Shown: positions 6,567 to 14,836 of the stretch, in pieces
Layout of the letters: every line of letters begins with the position of its first letter
Position numbering within the stretch: the first letter of the stretch is position 1
Origin: Gemmatimonadota bacterium
GTDB taxonomy: Bacteria > Gemmatimonadota > Gemmatimonadetes > Longimicrobiales > Gaopeijiaceae
Direction: 5' to 3'
DNA length: 14,836 nucleotides
Assembly (NCBI GenBank): GCA_018678395.1
Contig: JAHHMJ010000644.1
Location: 1 to 14,836 of the forward strand
The notes under the pieces: model-generated
What the model was told of the DNA's origin: nothing
The model's database searches: none
Seen by the model: only the letters and a program-made list of their open reading frames with translations
Translations under genes and position numbers: made by a program

Positions 6567-7523
6567 ATGCACCAATCGATCGTCGTGCCCCTCGACGGAA
6601 CGACCTTCGCCGAGCGTGCTCTGGGTCCCGCAGCCCGGATCGCGGCGGCGACGGGCGCGTCGCTCCATCTCGTCCGGGTGACGGATCCCACCGGGGCCGT
6701 ACGGGCGTACCCGGCCGAGGGGATCGGGTTGCCTCCGACGCCGGTCGACCCCGTCACCCGCTCGGAAGACGCGGCTCGGTACCTCGACCGCGTGGGCGCC
6801 CGGGTCGAGGCTTCCGGAGTCGAGGACGTTCGAACGGCCGTACTGGACGGCGATGTCGCGCCATCCGTCGCTCGCTACCTCGCTCACGTCGGCGCCGACG
6901 GGTTGGCGATCGCGACCCACGCACCCGGCCCGGTGGGGCGGGTGTTGTCGGGGAGCGTTGCCGACGACCTGCTCGCGGCCGTGCGACTCCCGGTCCTCGC
7001 CATTCCCCCCGCGCCGGACGGGCACGGCGACGAGACTCGCGACACCGACGAGGTCGCCGCGGACGCCGGCACGGCGGACGCCGGCGCCGCGCCCTCCCTG
7101 ACGCCGATCCTCGTGGCCATCGACGGCTCGACCAGCGATACCGCCGCGGATACGGCCGGCGCCCTCACGCTCGCTCTGGGCGGGCGCCTCGCCCTGGTCC
7201 ATGTCGTGTCGATGGAGACGTTCGCCGTCGGCCCCCTCTCGCACCCGACACGGGCGTGGGACGAGGCGATGCGGGCCGGGGAACGGGTGGTCGACCGGGT
7301 GCGGGAGCGTATGCGACGGCGAGGCATCGCGGTGGACGCCTTCGTTCTGGCGCACCGCTCGCCGGCCACGGCGATCCGCGAGGTGGCCCATGAAGTCCGC
7401 GCCGGCCTCGTGGCGCTGGGCTCGCATCGCCGAACCGGCCTCAGACGGCTGCTGCTCGGCAGCGTCGCGAACGACGTCCTGACCCGCGTCTGCCGGCCGG
7501 TCCTCGTCCACCCCGCCTGTTGA
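6567..7523 (+). CDS. Tandem-domain universal stress protein (UspA family)
   Basis: A 318-residue cytoplasmic protein made of two UspA domains. Domain 1 (about 1-148) begins HQSIVVPLDGTTFAERAL; domain 2 (about 180-318) begins ILVAIDGSTSDTAADTAG. An acidic, Ala/Gly-rich linker joins them; its DNA carries a 12-base direct repeat (7059-7070 and 7074-7085). Usp proteins bind ATP through an N-terminal Asp and a G-x2-G-x9-G(S/T) loop. Both Asp residues are present. The loops are imperfect: domain 2 reads GSHRRTGLRRLLLGS, with the second Gly replaced by Arg, and domain 1 reads ATHAPGPVGRVLSGS, lacking the first two. It may bind nucleotide weakly or act as a non-ATP Usp. The ATG at 6567 is preferred to an in-frame TTG at 6558. 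It is divergent from uvrA and ends four bases from the htpX stop. Confidence 0.9.
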   Translation: MHQSIVVPLDGTTFAERALGPAARIAAATGASLHLVRVTDPTGAVRAYPAEGIGLPPTPVDPVTRSEDAARYLDRVGARVEASGVEDVRTAVLDGDVAPSVARYLAHVGADGLAIATHAPGPVGRVLSGSVADDLLAAVRLPVLAIPPAPDGHGDETRDTDEVAADAGTADAGAAPSLTPILVAIDGSTSDTAADTAGALTLALGGRLALVHVVSMETFAVGPLSHPTRAWDEAMRAGERVVDRVRERMRRRGIAVDAFVLAHRSPATAIREVAHEVRAGLVALGSHRRTGLRRLLLGSVANDVLTRVCRPVLVHPAC

Positions 7524-7527
7524 GCGC

Positions 7528-8367
7528 TCAGGCCCGCCCTTCGAGCTCCGTCAAACGCCGAATCCGCTCGTCCATGGGGGGATGCGTCGAGAACAGCGAC
7601 ATCAGCCCCCGTCCTTTCCGACCCGCCAGCGGATTCACGATCGCGAGTTGAGCCCCCGCGGGATTCACGTCCATCGGAATGCGCCGTGAGTAGCCGTCGA
7701 GGCGGCTGAGGGCACCCGCCAGTCCTCTCGGCGAGCCGACGATCTCGGCCGCGGTCCGATCGGCCTGGAATTCGTTCTGGCGACTGATGGCCATCTGAAG
7801 GATCATCGCAGCCAGCGGGGCGACGATCATCATCACGATCAGCGCCACCGGATTGCCCCGGTCGTTGCCGCGTCCGCCCGTGAACAGCGCGAGCCGGGAC
7901 AGCATCGCCAGCGCCCCTGCCATCGTGGCGGCTACGGTCCCGACGAACATGTGCCGGTGCTTGATGTGGGCGAGTTCGTGCGCGGTCACCCCCTCGAGCT
8001 CCTCCATCGGCAGCGCCTGCAGAATGCCCTCGGTGAAGCAGACCACACCGTTCTGAGGGTTGCGCCCGGTCGCGAACGCGTTGGGCTGCTGCTGGGGCGA
8101 GATCGCGACCGTGGGCACCGGGACGCCCGCACGCGCCGAGAGACGCTCCACCATCCGGTAGAGCTGGGGCGCATCGCCGGGTTCGATGATCCGTGCGCGG
8201 TACATGCGCAGGACCACCCGGTCGCTGAACCAGTACGACCCGAAATTCATGACCGCCGCGATTCCGAACATCAGAAGGGCGCCGTTCGATCCTCCGAAAT
8301 ATCCCCCGCCGGCCACCAGCAGCAGGGTCAGCACGGTCATCAGACCGAAGACTTTCAACGTTTGCAT
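7528..8367 (-). CDS. htpX: Membrane zinc metalloprotease HtpX (M48)
   Basis: A 279-residue M48B protease, close to the usual HtpX length of about 285-295. HtpX degrades misfolded or damaged inner-membrane proteins alongside FtsH, with its active site on the cytoplasmic side. Two N-terminal hydrophobic segments (about 6-24 and 29-47) are followed by the catalytic domain. The zinc site H130-E-L-A-H134 and the third ligand Glu199 in NEFQADRTAAE are present, as are the family's PQQQPNAFATGRNP and FSTHPPMDERIRRL stretches. Two hydrophobic segments lie between the zinc motifs (about 142-162 and 174-194). The ATG at 8367 has GGAGGG seven bases upstream. It is convergent with the stress-protein gene and downstream of tamB; a 120-base gap with a candidate promoter suggests separate control. 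Confidence 0.95.
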   Translation of the reverse strand: MQTLKVFGLMTVLTLLLVAGGGYFGGSNGALLMFGIAAVMNFGSYWFSDRVVLRMYRARIIEPGDAPQLYRMVERLSARAGVPVPTVAISPQQQPNAFATGRNPQNGVVCFTEGILQALPMEELEGVTAHELAHIKHRHMFVGTVAATMAGALAMLSRLALFTGGRGNDRGNPVALIVMMIVAPLAAMILQMAISRQNEFQADRTAAEIVGSPRGLAGALSRLDGYSRRIPMDVNPAGAQLAIVNPLAGRKGRGLMSLFSTHPPMDERIRRLTELEGRA

Positions 8368-8391
8368 GGCAGGCCCTCCAACCCCATGGGT

Positions 8392-8410
8392 CCCCCGCTC
8401 CTGTCGGGGG
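8392..8410 (-). promoter_or_regulatory. GC hairpin in the htpX leader
   Basis: CCCCCG (8392-8397) and CGGGGG (8405-8410) form a perfect six-base stem with a seven-base loop, 24 bases before the htpX ATG and just after the predicted transcription start. Next to it lies the near-palindrome ACCCCATGGGT (8381-8391). The structure could stabilise the 5' end, tune htpX translation, or end tamB transcription; no T-run follows it on the minus strand, so a plain terminator is less likely. Confidence 0.35.
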
Positions 8411-8418
8411 GCGTGCGG

Positions 8419-8424
8419 ATTCTA
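8419..8424 (-). promoter_or_regulatory. Candidate htpX -10 element
   Basis: TAGAAT on the minus strand is one base away from the TATAAT consensus and lies 51 bases before the htpX ATG. No consensus -35 is found at 16-18 bases. Its upstream side carries the ten-base palindrome GCGGATCCGC (8441-8450), which may be an activator site or chance. Confidence 0.4.
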
Positions 8425-8487
8425 CACCCGTGGTTCCGCAGCGGATCCGCAGAAGCGGCACGAGGGGACGGCCGGCCGCCGTGGGCG

Positions 8488-11400
8488 TCAGTACCCCCAC
8501 TCGCGGTAGAGCGTGAAGCCGTAGATCAGCGAGGTCTCGAAGCCCAGTTCGCGGAAGCCGAAGCTGCCCGTCCGCAGGAAACGGTCTTCGGCGAAGAGCT
8601 CCAGGTGGTACTGCTCGCTGGCCTGCCACTCGAGGCGCGCTCCGCCCAGGAGCGAGCCGGTCCCGCCCGCCGAGGAGAGGGGCCGGAACATCAGGGCGGC
8701 GAAGTAGTCGCCCCCGGCGAAGTACCGCCCCAGCTCCACCTGGGTGTCCGCGAAGGAGCGCCCGATCCCCTGGGCGTTCGCTCCGAGCGCGGTGGCATCG
8801 ACGGCCTGCGAGATCGCCAGGAAGTCGATCCACCCGCTGCTCTGAGCCAGGCTCGACAGCGATGAGGTCAGCGTCCCGCCGATGAACGAAACCCCGCCCC
8901 CCAGCAGCGCGGACCCGGGCTGTGTGGTGAGGCTCGACGCCGGCTGTCCGACGGCGATGTAGCTGAGGATGTCGGACTCGGACACCGCGGCGTCGGAGGT
9001 CGAGAGCGTGACGCGCGGCTCGATCAGCGTCCCCAGCACCTCGGCGTCGATGGTGAGGGGGTCCGCACCCCGCCTGCGCACCTGGGCGGCGGCCTGAATC
9101 GACAGGTTCGGGTTGATCCCGGCGATCCCCACGAACGCGACCTCCCCGCCCTCCACCTCGAAGCTCTGTCCGAGGAACTGGTACTGGCCACGGACTGCGG
9201 CGAGCTGTCCGATCAGTACGACGTCGCGACTCCGGCGGTCGTACGTGACCAGCAGATCACCCTGCATCTCGACGTTGAGCTGCGTCGATCGCAGCCACGT
9301 ATTGCGCGCCACCGCCAGGTCGATGCTGACCAGCAGGTTGTCCATGAACGGATTTCGCGTCTCGGCCAGCAGGGGTCGGCTGGCGAGGAGATCCTGGTCG
9401 AAGTAGGGCGCGAACCGCGGGTCGGTCAGATCGACGACCCCCACGTTTCGAGCGAACTCGTCGAGATAGAGATCCCCCCGGTCGACCTGAAGCGACCCGA
9501 GGACGCGGGGCTGTCCGTAGCGTCCCTGGAGTTCGAGCTCTCCACTGACGGCACCCGCGATATCCCGCCGGTTGACCGCATTGAACGACGCGAGCCGGAC
9601 GTCGAGATCGAGGGCCGGGCTGGCGAGGGAGTCGAGGGTGATCGTGCCGGTGACGTCGACCGTGCCCCCCGAGCGGCCCGTGGCCTCGACGAGGACCGTT
9701 CGGTCGGGGCGCACGTCGAAGGTGGCCTGAACGGCCTCCTGTCGGGCCCCCAGCGCACCCACCGTCCACGCGCCGTCGTCGAGCCGCAGGCGCCCTTCGG
9801 GCCGTAGCGCCGAGGTCGTCCCCCCGACCTCGAGGACACCGGATACGGTTCCCCGCGTATCCTCGAGGTCTTCGAGCAGTGCGAGAACCAGGCCCACGGG
9901 GAGGGAATCCGCCCGCAGATCCAGAGCGACCTCGCGGTCGCTGACGTCCCGTCGTGACCCGTCCAGGCTCCAGCTGAACGGCCAGCGTCCATCGACCCGG
10001 AAGACCGGAATGTCACGCGACCACGCGTCGAGCCCGACGTCGAGATCCAGGTCTGCGTACTCGACGGTCCCCACTACCCGATCCAGCGACAGGTTTCGGG
10101 CCTCCAGCCCGACCGCATCGATGTCACCGGTGAACCGGGGAGCCGCCGCCGTGCCTCCCAGCCGCCCCGACACGTCCACCGTGCCGCCCAACCCCAGATC
10201 CTCGCGCTGGATCACGCGTGCGAGACGGTCCAGGGCGAGGCCGCGCACGTCGAGCTCGAAGTCCGCGGATCCGCGACGCGGCAGCACTCCGGAGGCTCGA
10301 ATGGAGACGGGGTCCGATCCCTCGCCCACGATCTCGAGGGAATCCAGCTCCAGCGTCGCGTCCGTCCAGACGATCCGGGTCGGATGGGTCGTTCGGTACT
10401 CCAGCGTGTCGATGCGCATGGTGGCCTCGTCGACGTCCACGGCACCGCCCAGCGAGTCCAGTTCGAAGCGCCCCGCCAGACGGTAGTCCTCAGCGGCGTC
10501 GCGCGTCAGGCGAACGACCGCGCTCCCCTCGGGCTGCAGGTAGTCGACCTCGAAGGAGCCGGCCGTGAAGGTGCGATCGAACACTTCGGCCGAGTCCACC
10601 GCGAGTTCGGCGTGCATCGACCCGGCGAGCCCGGGGAAGCCGTCGGCCACGAACTCGAGCCGGGCGGCTCCGATGCGGGTTTCGCCGTACCGGATGGCCT
10701 CTCCCTCGATCCAGCCCGTTGCCGCGAAGTCCCGAACCGCACCGATGAGGGTGGCCTCGCCACGGATGCGCCCCTCGGCCACCACTTCGGCGGCGAGCGG
10801 GAGCGTGTCCGGATCGACACCCTGCACTTCGAGGACGTCTCGATCCAGCGGAGTGAGATCGTCGGCCGTGAGCACCGTATCGCCTCGGAAGATCGCCCGG
10901 ACCCCGGTCAGGTCGGCGGACTCGAAGGCGACTCTGATGGTCCCCGCCGGGCGAGCCGGATCGGCTGCGAGCGTCCCCTCTCCGTTCAACGCGATGCCCG
11001 CCACCCGGGCGGCGAGCGTATCGAGGGTGAGCACGCCGTTCGCCACGCGGCCGACGGCGCGCAGCGAATCCACTCCCACTCCCCGCACCTCACCCCTCGG
11101 AACGTCGAGGCTCGCACTCGCCTGGAGGGTCGCCGGGTCGAGTCCGCGTCCCTGGACCCGAAGCGTACCCGTGAACCGACTGGGGTCGGGAAGGGCGGAC
11201 GTGAGGGCCGAGGCCCGGAAATCGACGAGTGCCGCCTCCAGGGCGTACCGGCTCCCCAGGTCTCGGACGTCGGCGGTCCCCGATACCTCGAGGCGGCCCT
11301 CGGGGGTGATGAGGTCCGCGCGGATCTCCAGATCCCGGAGCAGTCCCCGAGCCCGCCACGGGCCCACCACGGAGCCGCGAAGCGGCAGGCCCTCGAAGTC

Positions 11401-12945
11401 CCGCGCCAGAGCGTCGAGCGACAGGGGTGCCAGGTCTCCCTGAACGTCCACCCGCACCTGCCCTTCTCCGGCGTCGAGCAGGTTGCCCTGGACCTTGAGC
11501 TGGCTCTCCTCTCCGCCGACCGCCACGTGACGGACGTCCGCGTTCACGGCGAGGCCGTCGGCGAGGCTACCGGTCGCGTCGACGGTCGCCTGGCCCGTGC
11601 CGGTCAAACCGACGGCCGGAAAGAAACGGCCGAGCACCGCATAGTCGATCGGATCGAGGGTGGCGCGGAACCGGTCGAAGCCGACGCCCCCGCCCCCCGT
11701 CGAGAGACCACCTTCGAAGACGGTGGAGACGGGTCCGCCACTGTCGACGGCGAGCGTCAGGTCGCCTCCCAGCTGCAGCGCCCCGGCTTCCCCGGACAGC
11801 GCCACCCTCCCGGTAAGGAGCCCGTCGGCGGCCGGCGGTTCCGGTAGGTAGTCGGCGAGTGCCGACACGGGGAGATCGTCGAGGACCACATCCACATCGT
11901 CGAACCGGACGGCGTCGCCGACGGCGACCGTCCCCCGGCCCCGCACGCGCCCGCCGGACCAGCGCCCATCGACGTCGGTCATGCTCCAGCGCTGGCCCTC
12001 GGGCCCGAAGCCTCCATCGACCGAGAGCGAACCGGTAAGAGGCGGGAGGACCTCCGCGAGCCAATTCCACGGGCGGAGATCCGCGTCCGGGACCCGGGCG
12101 GAGATCGTCGTCGCCACGCCCCCTTCGGCGCCCATGTCCACGTCGACCGTACCGGACGCGTCGATCCCGGGCGCCTGAATCGACCGGACCTCGACCGCGA
12201 CCCGGCCGTCGAGCACCCGCACGTCGCCGCGCAATCCCTCGATGGCGAAGGCCCGCTCCAGCGCGTCGACGGTGCCCGAGGCCAGGCCGATGTCGACCTC
12301 GATGCCGATGTCGGGTGAGATCTCCACGCGGGCGAGCTGAGCGTCCAGATCGTCGAGGTCGATGGCCCGCCACCGCCGTTCGTCTTCGCCCTGCTCGACG
12401 CGCAGGCGGCCGCCGACGTGTCGCGCCTCGGCCGGAAGCCGGAGCGCGAAGGAGCCGGCGAGGATGCGCACACCGTCGAGGCGTAGCGAAACACCGCCCC
12501 CTCCACCCTCGGCCGGGGGCTCGTCGCCCCGCAGCCACTGGCGGAAGGTGTCGATCCCCGCGGAGTCGCGCGTCAGGAGCACCCGGGGATTCCACACCCG
12601 AACCCCGTCGAAGACGAGATCACCGCGCATGAGTCCGCTCAGCGCGTACGACGCCTCGAGCGAGTCGGCCACCAGGAACGGGTCTCCCTCCGGCGTGCTG
12701 AGACGAACGCCGACGAGCCGTGCGCCCCGCAGCAGGCTGGCCGACCGGATCGCGTCGACTTCGACGGTCCCCGCGATCCGGGACTCGAGTTGGCCGAGGC
12801 CCAGACCGAGCACCGTTCGGTGTCCCATTGCGGTCTCCACGAGCACGACGGCGCCGAGCGCGACGACGAGCGCAACGCCGAAGAGCGTGCGTACCGTGTG
12901 GCGGGTGACCCGCGCCGTGCGAGACCGCTTCTTCGGCTCGGCCAT
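8488..12945 (-). CDS. tamB: TamB-like translocation/assembly protein (AsmA-like, DUF490)
   Basis: A 1485-residue protein (E. coli TamB about 1259). It has a basic N-terminus, one signal-anchor helix (about 20-36), then a very long, repetitive beta-rich region of Asp/Gly/Val-rich strands ('LDLDSL', 'VSGTADVRDLG', 'GTVDVTGTITLDS'). It ends in a DUF490 domain (about 1100-1485) with FLGQSFEVEGGEVAFVG and SDILSYIAVGQP, closing on an aromatic beta-type end (FTLYREWGY). TamB-family proteins form a hydrophobic groove spanning the periplasm. They have been linked to outer-membrane protein insertion with TamA and to lipid transport with the other AsmA-like proteins. The ATG at 12945 follows the Omp85 stop by one base (TGACATG) with only a weak ribosome site, so coupled translation is likely. 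The long upstream extension in the same frame overlaps the Omp85 gene and is rejected. Confidence 0.9.
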   Translation of the reverse strand: MAEPKKRSRTARVTRHTVRTLFGVALVVALGAVVLVETAMGHRTVLGLGLGQLESRIAGTVEVDAIRSASLLRGARLVGVRLSTPEGDPFLVADSLEASYALSGLMRGDLVFDGVRVWNPRVLLTRDSAGIDTFRQWLRGDEPPAEGGGGGVSLRLDGVRILAGSFALRLPAEARHVGGRLRVEQGEDERRWRAIDLDDLDAQLARVEISPDIGIEVDIGLASGTVDALERAFAIEGLRGDVRVLDGRVAVEVRSIQAPGIDASGTVDVDMGAEGGVATTISARVPDADLRPWNWLAEVLPPLTGSLSVDGGFGPEGQRWSMTDVDGRWSGGRVRGRGTVAVGDAVRFDDVDVVLDDLPVSALADYLPEPPAADGLLTGRVALSGEAGALQLGGDLTLAVDSGGPVSTVFEGGLSTGGGGVGFDRFRATLDPIDYAVLGRFFPAVGLTGTGQATVDATGSLADGLAVNADVRHVAVGGEESQLKVQGNLLDAGEGQVRVDVQGDLAPLSLDALARDFEGLPLRGSVVGPWRARGLLRDLEIRADLITPEGRLEVSGTADVRDLGSRYALEAALVDFRASALTSALPDPSRFTGTLRVQGRGLDPATLQASASLDVPRGEVRGVGVDSLRAVGRVANGVLTLDTLAARVAGIALNGEGTLAADPARPAGTIRVAFESADLTGVRAIFRGDTVLTADDLTPLDRDVLEVQGVDPDTLPLAAEVVAEGRIRGEATLIGAVRDFAATGWIEGEAIRYGETRIGAARLEFVADGFPGLAGSMHAELAVDSAEVFDRTFTAGSFEVDYLQPEGSAVVRLTRDAAEDYRLAGRFELDSLGGAVDVDEATMRIDTLEYRTTHPTRIVWTDATLELDSLEIVGEGSDPVSIRASGVLPRRGSADFELDVRGLALDRLARVIQREDLGLGGTVDVSGRLGGTAAAPRFTGDIDAVGLEARNLSLDRVVGTVEYADLDLDVGLDAWSRDIPVFRVDGRWPFSWSLDGSRRDVSDREVALDLRADSLPVGLVLALLEDLEDTRGTVSGVLEVGGTTSALRPEGRLRLDDGAWTVGALGARQEAVQATFDVRPDRTVLVEATGRSGGTVDVTGTITLDSLASPALDLDVRLASFNAVNRRDIAGAVSGELELQGRYGQPRVLGSLQVDRGDLYLDEFARNVGVVDLTDPRFAPYFDQDLLASRPLLAETRNPFMDNLLVSIDLAVARNTWLRSTQLNVEMQGDLLVTYDRRSRDVVLIGQLAAVRGQYQFLGQSFEVEGGEVAFVGIAGINPNLSIQAAAQVRRRGADPLTIDAEVLGTLIEPRVTLSTSDAAVSESDILSYIAVGQPASSLTTQPGSALLGGGVSFIGGTLTSSLSSLAQSSGWIDFLAISQAVDATALGANAQGIGRSFADTQVELGRYFAGGDYFAALMFRPLSSAGGTGSLLGGARLEWQASEQYHLELFAEDRFLRTGSFGFRELGFETSLIYGFTLYREWGY

Positions 12946-12946
12946 G

Positions 12947-14836
12947 TCAGAACGCCTGGCCGATGGAGATGTGGAGCTGGAGTCGCCGGAACCCTCCCCC
13001 CGCCCCGCCGAAGCTCGCGGGCGTGGAGAGGAAGGCGATCTCGTCGGTGCCCACCCAGTCCAGGACCTGCACGCCCCCGTCCGCCCACGGCACACTCAGG
13101 CGAGCGTCGGGATCGTCGGTACCGTCCTCGAAGGGACGCAGTCCTCGCGTGGCCACGGGCAGGAGCTCCGAGCCCGTCGGCCGGACGGCGAAATCCACCC
13201 GAATCGGACCGATCGGGCTGAGATACCGGACTCCGAACCCGGGGGTGACCTCGAGACTGCCCAGCCCGAAGTCGGACCTGTCGAGCCACACCTGGCCGAT
13301 ATCGACGAAGCCGACCCCCTGCAGCGACCCTGCCAGGAGTGGGAAGCGGACCTCCGCATTGGCCTCGAGCAGCACCGTGCCACCGACCGGCTGCTCGAAG
13401 AAGGCATCGTCGTCGAGAGGATCGGGGTCGCACGTGCCCGCGACGACATCGTCGGGTCGGCAGGTCGGGCCGGCGGCCGTCGGCGTCGGATATCCCAGCA
13501 GGTCCTGCAGGTCGGTCGTGAGAACGCGTGGCCCGAGGCGGTTCTCCGCGAAGCCCCGCACGGAATTCGCGCCGCCCGAATAGAAGCGCTTCTGCGGGTG
13601 GACCACCCTCAGAACCCCCTCCTCGATCTCGGCGAACCGGCCCCGTCCGACCATGCCGCCTGCCAGCCGCCCGGCCAGGACCCACCCTCGAGCCGTGCGA
13701 TAGCCGGCGACCTCACCGAGAAGCCGATTGTACTCGAAATCCGACGCCGTGTACGGCCGGGCATGCTCGAGGTCGACGAGCCACGCCCACCCCGACGACG
13801 GGTTCAGGATGCTGTTGCGCCGGTCCTGTGTGAAGTTGAGCGCCAGCGGCGACAGCCAGTTCGCGCCCGCGAAGATCTCGATGTCCCGGGGCAGACAGGC
13901 GGCGAACGACGCACAGAAGAAGGCATCGGCCGCGTCGAGGTCGGTGAGCGCCGGCCGGAAACCCACCGTCATGATCAGCCGCTGACCGAGGTTTCGCGAG
14001 AAGGCGAGGTCGAGCCCGACCGCCCGCCGGATGAAGGCGTCGGGTACACTCTGACGCTCCACGAACGCGCTCGCCGAAACCGAGTTTCGGGCCGAGCCGA
14101 GGAACGGCTGAAAGAGCTCGAGGGCGACCTGTCCGTTGAGGCGGGCGAAGTCGCCCTCGCCCACGAGCTGGCACGCCGTCTCGGAGAGCGATTCGGCGAG
14201 GATGTTCGACAGGCGCGCCCGCGCCGTGAGTCGGCGCGCGCCGCCCATGAAGTTGCGGCTCGCCCACCGCGCCTCGGCGGTGAGGCACTCCTCGGTGCTC
14301 CAGCCGAAACCGCCGCGGACGCGATGCACCTGCCCCTCGGACACGGTCACGCGGACCGGCACGACGGTGTCTCCGGGTGTGAGCAGCGGCTCCACCCGGG
14401 CGCTCTGGATCAACTCCAGGCCGTAGAGGTTGCGCTGACCCTCCAGTACCTGGTTCGCGCGATAGGTCTGACCGGTGCCGAAGGGCAGCATGCGGCGCAC
14501 CGAGATCGTGTCGAGCTCCTCGGCCCCCTGGACCGTGACCGGACCGAAGCGGGCGCTCGGCCCGGTCGCCAGATCGAAGAGCACCTGAGCGCTGTACTGA
14601 CCCCGGGGGACGTCGTAGTTGACCAGGACGTCCGCGAAGGCGAACCCGTTGTTGCGGAACCGGGATTCGAGGCTGTCTCTCGTCGCCTCGAGCAGCAGGA
14701 CGCTCAGCGGATCGCCCTTCTTCAGCGGGAGATTCCGGATCAACGAGGAATCCGCGAATTCGTCGAACGAGAAGACCTCGACCGAATCGACCCGGACCGG
14801 GCGTCCCTCTTCGATGTCGAAGGTCAGCCGGACCCC
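12947..14836 (-). CDS. TamA-like Omp85 outer-membrane protein, 5' end missing
   Basis: The C-terminal 629 residues of an Omp85 protein; the frame is open through the right edge, so the first in-window start-like codon (TTG at 14743) is not the real start. Visible parts: the end of one POTRA domain (VRLTFDIEEG), a second POTRA (VRVDSVEVFSF to DLATG), a third (ARFGPVTVQGAEEL to VTVSEGQ), then a 16-strand-type barrel. The loop-6 motif VRGF lies at 13561-13550 (GGANSVRGFAENRLGPR) and the protein ends in a beta-signal with terminal Phe (LHISIGQAF). Omp85 barrels insert proteins into the outer membrane; being joined to tamB by one base argues for TamA rather than BamA. The barrel carries six cysteines in three near pairs, including a C-x8-C in an acidic insertion after VRGF. 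BamA cannot be excluded without the N-terminus. Confidence 0.88.
   Translation of the reverse strand, partial: GVRLTFDIEEGRPVRVDSVEVFSFDEFADSSLIRNLPLKKGDPLSVLLLEATRDSLESRFRNNGFAFADVLVNYDVPRGQYSAQVLFDLATGPSARFGPVTVQGAEELDTISVRRMLPFGTGQTYRANQVLEGQRNLYGLELIQSARVEPLLTPGDTVVPVRVTVSEGQVHRVRGGFGWSTEECLTAEARWASRNFMGGARRLTARARLSNILAESLSETACQLVGEGDFARLNGQVALELFQPFLGSARNSVSASAFVERQSVPDAFIRRAVGLDLAFSRNLGQRLIMTVGFRPALTDLDAADAFFCASFAACLPRDIEIFAGANWLSPLALNFTQDRRNSILNPSSGWAWLVDLEHARPYTASDFEYNRLLGEVAGYRTARGWVLAGRLAGGMVGRGRFAEIEEGVLRVVHPQKRFYSGGANSVRGFAENRLGPRVLTTDLQDLLGYPTPTAAGPTCRPDDVVAGTCDPDPLDDDAFFEQPVGGTVLLEANAEVRFPLLAGSLQGVGFVDIGQVWLDRSDFGLGSLEVTPGFGVRYLSPIGPIRVDFAVRPTGSELLPVATRGLRPFEDGTDDPDARLSVPWADGGVQVLDWVGTDEIAFLSTPASFGGAGGGFRRLQLHISIGQAF

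Noticed and set aside
7059..7085. 12-base direct repeat in the Usp gene
   Set aside because: Two copies only, encoding the Ala/Gly/Asp linker; explained by low complexity of the linker rather than a mobile or regulatory repeat.
8469..8478. CGGCCGGCCG palindrome after the tamB stop
   Set aside because: Such palindromes are expected by chance in DNA of this GC content; no stem-loop with a real loop.
6884..8833. 649-residue minus-strand frame across the stress-protein and htpX genes
   Set aside because: Overlaps three recognised genes out of frame; composition is Arg-rich with no domain.
10384..11847. 487-residue plus-strand frame inside tamB
   Set aside because: Antisense shadow of the repetitive tamB coding region.
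12946..13095. N-terminal extension of the TamB-like protein by 50 residues
   Set aside because: It overlaps the Omp85 gene and would precede the basic n-region and signal anchor that begin naturally at 12945.

Overview
The window is ordinary chromosomal DNA from a GC-rich, double-membraned (Gram-negative type) bacterium. The outer-membrane evidence is direct: an Omp85-family barrel gene next to a TamB-like gene, and a lipobox protein. Base composition, long antisense open frames and the gene set would suit Gemmatimonadota or a similar high-GC phylum, but that placement is an inference. I see no rRNA, tRNA, CRISPR array, insertion sequence, integrase or prophage gene.

All real genes but one run on the minus strand. 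In transcription order from the right edge: a 5'-truncated TamA-like Omp85 gene (12947-14836) and a tamB-like gene (8488-12945), separated by one base; then htpX (7528-8367), with its own likely promoter and a hairpin leader. The only plus-strand gene, a tandem universal stress protein (6567-7523), runs convergently into htpX and is divergent from uvrA (3595-6459). After a 203-base gap come a YbjN/YjfI-like small gene (2990-3391) and pspA (2119-2985), four bases apart. After a 100-base gap with a hairpin come a D-amino-acid aminotransferase (1158-2018) and a lipoprotein metallo-beta-lactamase-fold hydrolase (128-1156), one base apart. A probable signal-peptide gene start is cut by the left edge (1-42).

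The common theme is envelope and stress maintenance: export of lipid or protein to the outer membrane (TamA/TamB), inner-membrane protein quality control (HtpX), inner-membrane protection (PspA with its small partner), D-amino acids for the wall (aminotransferase), DNA repair (UvrA) and a Usp stress protein. I found no clearly new system. The points most worth checking are the YbjN/YjfI-PspA pair with PspA's long acidic tail, the coupled aminotransferase/secreted-hydrolase pair, the apparently leaderless divergent uvrA and usp promoters, the htpX leader hairpin, and three cysteine pairs in the Omp85 barrel.
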